Assembly (NCBI RefSeq): GCF_052324685.1 | Contig: NC_135211.1 | Coordinates: 11,954,110 to 12,018,109, forward strand | DNA: 64,000 nucleotides | Source: Brachyhypopomus gauderio | Taxonomy: Eukaryota > Chordata > Actinopteri > Gymnotiformes > Hypopomidae | Direction: 5' to 3' | Shown: one piece after another, positions 60,326 through 64,000 of the stretch | How positions within the stretch are numbered: the first letter of the stretch is position 1 | Layout of the letters: every line of letters begins with the position of its first letter | Translations under genes and position numbers: made by a program | Notes under the pieces: model-generated | What the model was told of the DNA's origin: nothing | The model's input: the letters and a program-made list of their open reading frames with translations, nothing else | The model's database searches: none

Positions 60326-62010
60326 CTGAGAAAGGAGAGATTCCATAAACCATAGAGAAAACAAACACACACTCATACTCACAGTCACATTTCATACCAA
60401 ATTTGAACTCAATAAATAGAGACAGACAGATAAACATAGCTTATTTGTATGTGTTTATATTAGCTGAAGCTTCAACCCAACCTCTCCTTGCCTTCCACAC
60501 ACTCAGACACACACACACACACACACACACACTGAGGCTTTACCCTATGGTGTCTGGTAAATAAATAGAAGCAATATATCACATAGACAAAACCAGACGA
60601 GGAGGTTCTGGTGGTTTTGTGGATCATCAAACAGACTCACAGAGATCCCAGTGTTCCCCGGGTCAAGCCAAACACTCCCTTTAAGATCCTCAGCCTCCCT
60701 GTCTCTCTCCCTCTCAGCCTCCCTGTCTCTCTCCCTCTCAGTCTCTCTCTCCGTCTCTCAGTCCTCTTTCTGATTCTATTGCTAATCTACAAATCACAGA
60801 ATGAATTAGACCCAGAATGTCCAGATATGCTTAGATTATAAACCCTGGACACAATCAAACCCTAAAGATAGTGTGCTTTAAACCCAGACTAAAAACACGT
60901 CTGTGCTCTTGCACATGTAGTTTAGCTCCTGCACTACATCTGACAGCACTTTATTTCATGTTGTGCTTTTGTACTCATCTTCTTCTTTTAATTAATTTCT
61001 ACATTTCCTATTTAAATTGAACATTTAATGTAACTTCTCTTTTATCCTTTGAAAGACACTTTGAATTGCCAGTGTGTATTAAAAGTGCTCTAAACTCACC
61101 TGATCTCACCTTGCCTTTTTATCCTTTCTTACAGACTGAGCAGTATTACACAAGGCCGGCTTCTAAGTGTGAGAGGTTATGTGTGAGATGGAGCGAACAG
61201 GTTACAGTCCGCCCACTCCAAAACACTCTACACTTCTACTTGATGTCAGCTTCCTTTGACACGGTACTATCCTTAAATTAATCTAAAGTCTTTAGTTTCA
61301 CTGGGAGTCCTCCATTGAAAGAGCTCTACTCAACTGTACATGTTGCAGGTGCCAAGCATACAAAGGCTCCAGGTTCTGAAATGTGGCAGGAAACAGCCGT
61401 TTAAGCTAAACACAAGCAGCAGTAGATCATGTCAGTAGGTTAGCGCTGATTTGGTCACCGTCGTTCGCATGTGGGACAGGAACCACGGCAGTCTAAATAC
61501 AAACGACACACCGGTGACACAGTAAACCCAGCAGTGCTCACCCCAAACTGCAATCACTTCTGAAAAGGTGAAATTCAGGGCAGCATCTATATGCTATGCT
61601 AACATGTTCAGGATGTTCTGTGGAGCTTAGGGGGCAACAGGCCGGGAAATGTAAAGCTCGTCACACTCTGAGCCAACCAGACAAGAAGCCAGCCTCACAC
61701 AGAGATGGCGTCCAGCTCTCGCCGGTGGTCTGGTTCCGTTTGTACCATGCGGCTTTGCCCAAGTGCTCATTTGCCACATGTACGCCTAGGAGGAGATCTC
61801 ATTGCCTCCTAGCAACTACGCAGTCTGGTACCAGGCCTGGAGGATTTACACAAGGATGAGACAAGAATTGGAAGAAAACGCCATTGGGGAAGGGAGAGAA
61901 GGCACTGTGAGCGATACACGTCTAGCCGACGCTTTTGCTGTAAAATGGCCCTATTGGAGAGTACACCAGATTGTCTGGTCTAACTCTGATGCATGACAGC
62001 AAAAAGCTAA
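60326..62010. other. loxl4 intron or flank, no gene seen
   Basis: No SRCR-type exon could be found. It contains a short (CA)n near 60507-60532 and a duplicated cagcctccctgtctctctcc segment near 60690-60745. The upstream loxl4 exons are probably beyond the window. Confidence 0.5.
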
Positions 62011-62110
62011 CAAATCAAATCAAATTTTATTTATATAGCGCTTTTTACAACAGTTGTTGTCACAAAGCAGCTTTACAAGTGCCGAGTCCTAGCCCCCAGT
62101 GAGCAAGCCA
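62011..62110. mobile_element. Widespread teleost interspersed repeat fragment
   Basis: Contains aaattttatttatatagcgc and the caaagcagctttacaag segment, a sequence common across fish genomes, often as the tail of SINE/LINE copies. Followed by short aacatagctaac repeats. The family is from memory. Confidence 0.65.
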
Positions 62111-62909
62111 ACATAGCTAGCAAAGCTAACATAGCTAACAATAACATAGCTAACAAAGCTAACGTATGTATTGGCTGAGCAGCATTATCTGAGAGCACCT
62201 ACTTAATCCTCTAATCCTAGTCTTGTCTGTTTCGCATTATAGTCCCAGTATGTGGTGTTTCTCAGAGGACTCAGAGATCAGTTGATCCCTTTAGACTCTG
62301 GGATCAGTTGATCCCTTTAGACTCTGGCTCCCATTAAATCTTCTTCCACATGCCATCTGACTCTTTTCGCGAGCATTGTTACACTCTGCCTGTTAATCAG
62401 GGATCCAAACCTAAATTTCAATAAAGGTTCCTTTTAATGCGTGTTGTAAAAAGCACTATAAAATAAAACTTCATTTGTGTGTGGGTGAATGTCACATTTA
62501 CAGCACCTAGCCCAGTCCAGGAAAACTGCACATCCCAGAAGTCCATGGTTTGATCTAGTGCTTTGGTTTAATTAACCTGTGGCTAGTTTTGTGTCTTTCT
62601 CTGCCTATTTAAATCTGCTTGTTCAGGTTAGTTTTTGTGAAGTCTCGCTCAGCTATTATCTAGCAATTCAAAGCATTTTTATTCTGTGTTCTGGATTTAT
62701 CTGGATTCCTCCATTCTTTGTTCTTCACCTTCAGCATAAACTTTGGTTGCCGTGTTTGCCTGTTTATCTCTTCCTCTGGTTGTGACTTTTCAGTTTTCTT
62801 GCATTTCCCGTATTATTCTCTTAAACTCTTGGAGTTTGCCTGCATGCAACTCCATAATGTTTGTCACATCTGACAGTGTGTTTGTGTCTGGGGGATCTCT
62901 GTGGCTTCC

Positions 62910-63206
62910 CCAGGGTTGCCAGGTCCTACAAAAATATCCCGCACAAAGTCAGTGTAAAACCCGCCCTTCAGCAGCCTAAACTAGCCCAAAGCCCAAAGTT
63001 GTTGACGGGGGAGGGGTGGCGAGTGTTAAAATGGAGACAAATTAAGTATTATATCGCGATCGATTCTTTGTGTTGACTTGTAACTCCCGCGGTGGCCCAA
63101 CTCAAAAGTAGCCCAAAAAACCGCACCCCGCGACCCCAGAATTTTTACCCGCGGCTGGATTTTCAAACAAGCCCAATTTGGCGTGAAAACCGCGAACCTG
63201 GCAACT
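62910..63206. mobile_element. Likely hAT-type element with GTTGCCAGGT ends
   Basis: The left end cagggttgccaggtcc and right end gaacctggcaac are inverted, and the interior is rich in cccgc and gcccaa words typical of this fish family. The right terminus is eroded and no clear 8-bp duplication was found. Confidence 0.55.
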
Positions 63207-63296
63207 ATGTCTGCAAGAGCACCGTTTGAAAATCACAGACACATCACCGCGTTTCTCCTTGATGATGAAAATGGAACACACCCAACACTCACTACT

Positions 63297-63579
63297 CAGG
63301 GCTCTCAAGTTTTGGATTCATGTCAGAGTGTGAGAGTTGTTGACGGGGGTGGGGGGGGGGGTTTGGTGAACGTAAGGTGTTGAGCGGGGGGGGGGGGGGG
63401 GGGGGGGGGTTGTATATCGCGATCGATCGCCAGTGGAGGGCGACATAGATATGGATCGGAGGTAAATAAACTCGATTTTTTTTTTCTCGCCGTGTGAAAT
63501 CGGAAGTGTGGCGTGTGAGCGTGTGAAGACGGTCAAATGCGTGTGTCACACGCTCAATGCGTGAGACTTGAGAGCCCTG
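63297..63579. mobile_element. hAT-type MITE, 283 bp
   Basis: Ends CAGGGCTCTCAAGT and ACTTGAGAGCCCTG are exact inverse copies. A 24-base G run (63386-63409) lies inside. The flanking 8-mers do not clearly match, so the duplication has decayed or the flank is rearranged. Confidence 0.8.
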
Positions 63580-64000
63580 GTACTTATTTAGCACCAGTTT
63601 GATTCCAAGTGCATCTTGCCCCTAACTGCCAGAGTTTAGCCGGCCCTTTAACTTTACCTTTACCACGGCTTGACACATCTTACTGCCTTTGTGCATGACA
63701 CCATGAGAACACTCCTCACCTTCAAGCACCTTCTGACTGGACATGTTCCAAACAATAGATAAGCAAATCTGTACCATGTAACAACAGACTACACACTTGT
63801 AACCAAGTATTTTAGTATGTAACTAAGTATGTGGCTGCCCTTAAAATGAACAATATCTTATGAAATGTGAGTGGAACAGATAGGAAAACCTTGACCTCAA
63901 CAATCCAAAAATCTAACAGCACAAAGCACTCTGCTCACAACATACACAGTGGAGTTTAGACGTTAATCAGTTCAGCAGTATGAACTCCTTCTTCCGACAC
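63580..64000. other. No gene seen
   Basis: Unremarkable sequence to the window end, with no exon, repeat array or RNA gene recognised. Confidence 0.5.

Noticed and set aside
61596-61996. Plus-strand ORFs in the loxl4 upstream region
   Set aside because: No splice context, no conserved domain and overlapping frames with similar lengths; judged chance ORFs.

Overview
This is eukaryotic, vertebrate nuclear DNA, and almost certainly from a teleost fish. Genes are split by GT-AG introns, and simple repeats are very dense, with more than a dozen long (TG)n/(CA)n tracts. There are many short non-autonomous DNA transposons of hAT and Harbinger type, a degraded Tc1 copy, a 5'-truncated LINE, and a fragment of a widespread fish interspersed repeat near 62.0 kb. 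I saw no prokaryotic genes, CRISPR array or tRNA. Protein identities rest on remembered family sequences, not on a database search.

Layout. (1) 1-2122: a 37-bp minisatellite, microsatellites and a 32-base C run; intron or upstream DNA of ankrd11. (2) 2123-14266, plus strand: ankrd11, a nuclear ankyrin-repeat chromatin co-regulator. Nine coding exons are visible, including one of 7.1 kb; the N-terminal exons lie upstream. A candidate 3' UTR runs to about 18.34 kb. (3) 18.4-19.7 kb: a CTCF-like site, a small hAT element and an NRF1-like promoter site. (4) 19723-26421, plus: a complete nine-exon SLC22 transporter of the A17/A23/A31 branch, most likely slc22a31, which is also near ANKRD11 in human. 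(5) 27.9-34.3 kb: intergenic, rich in mobile elements (hairpin MITE, Tc1 remnant, LINE tail split by a hAT MITE, 840-bp Harbinger-like element). (6) 34401-46180, plus: a complete atlastin GTPase gene, closest to atl2, with large transposon-loaded introns and a possible 15-nt microexon. (7) 48.4-49.4 kb: two candidate plus-strand exons that I cannot assign. (8) 49623-60325, minus: loxl4, a lysyl oxidase-like gene missing its 5' exons. Its splice sites sit in unusual simple-repeat surroundings. (9) 60.3-64 kb: a loxl4 intron or flank with further hAT elements.

The genes do not form a pathway: a chromatin regulator, an orphan membrane transporter, an ER-shaping GTPase and a secreted matrix cross-linking oxidase. 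I found no undescribed multi-gene system. The most interesting material is structural and regulatory: a triple-nested insertion (LTR in hAT in AT palindrome) at 40.3-41.6 kb, a Harbinger element abutting the atl start, UG-repeat and CA/CU-repeat introns plus a donor-adjacent minisatellite in loxl4, oppositely oriented CTCF-like motifs around slc22a31, and the unassigned exons between the convergent atl and loxl4 genes.
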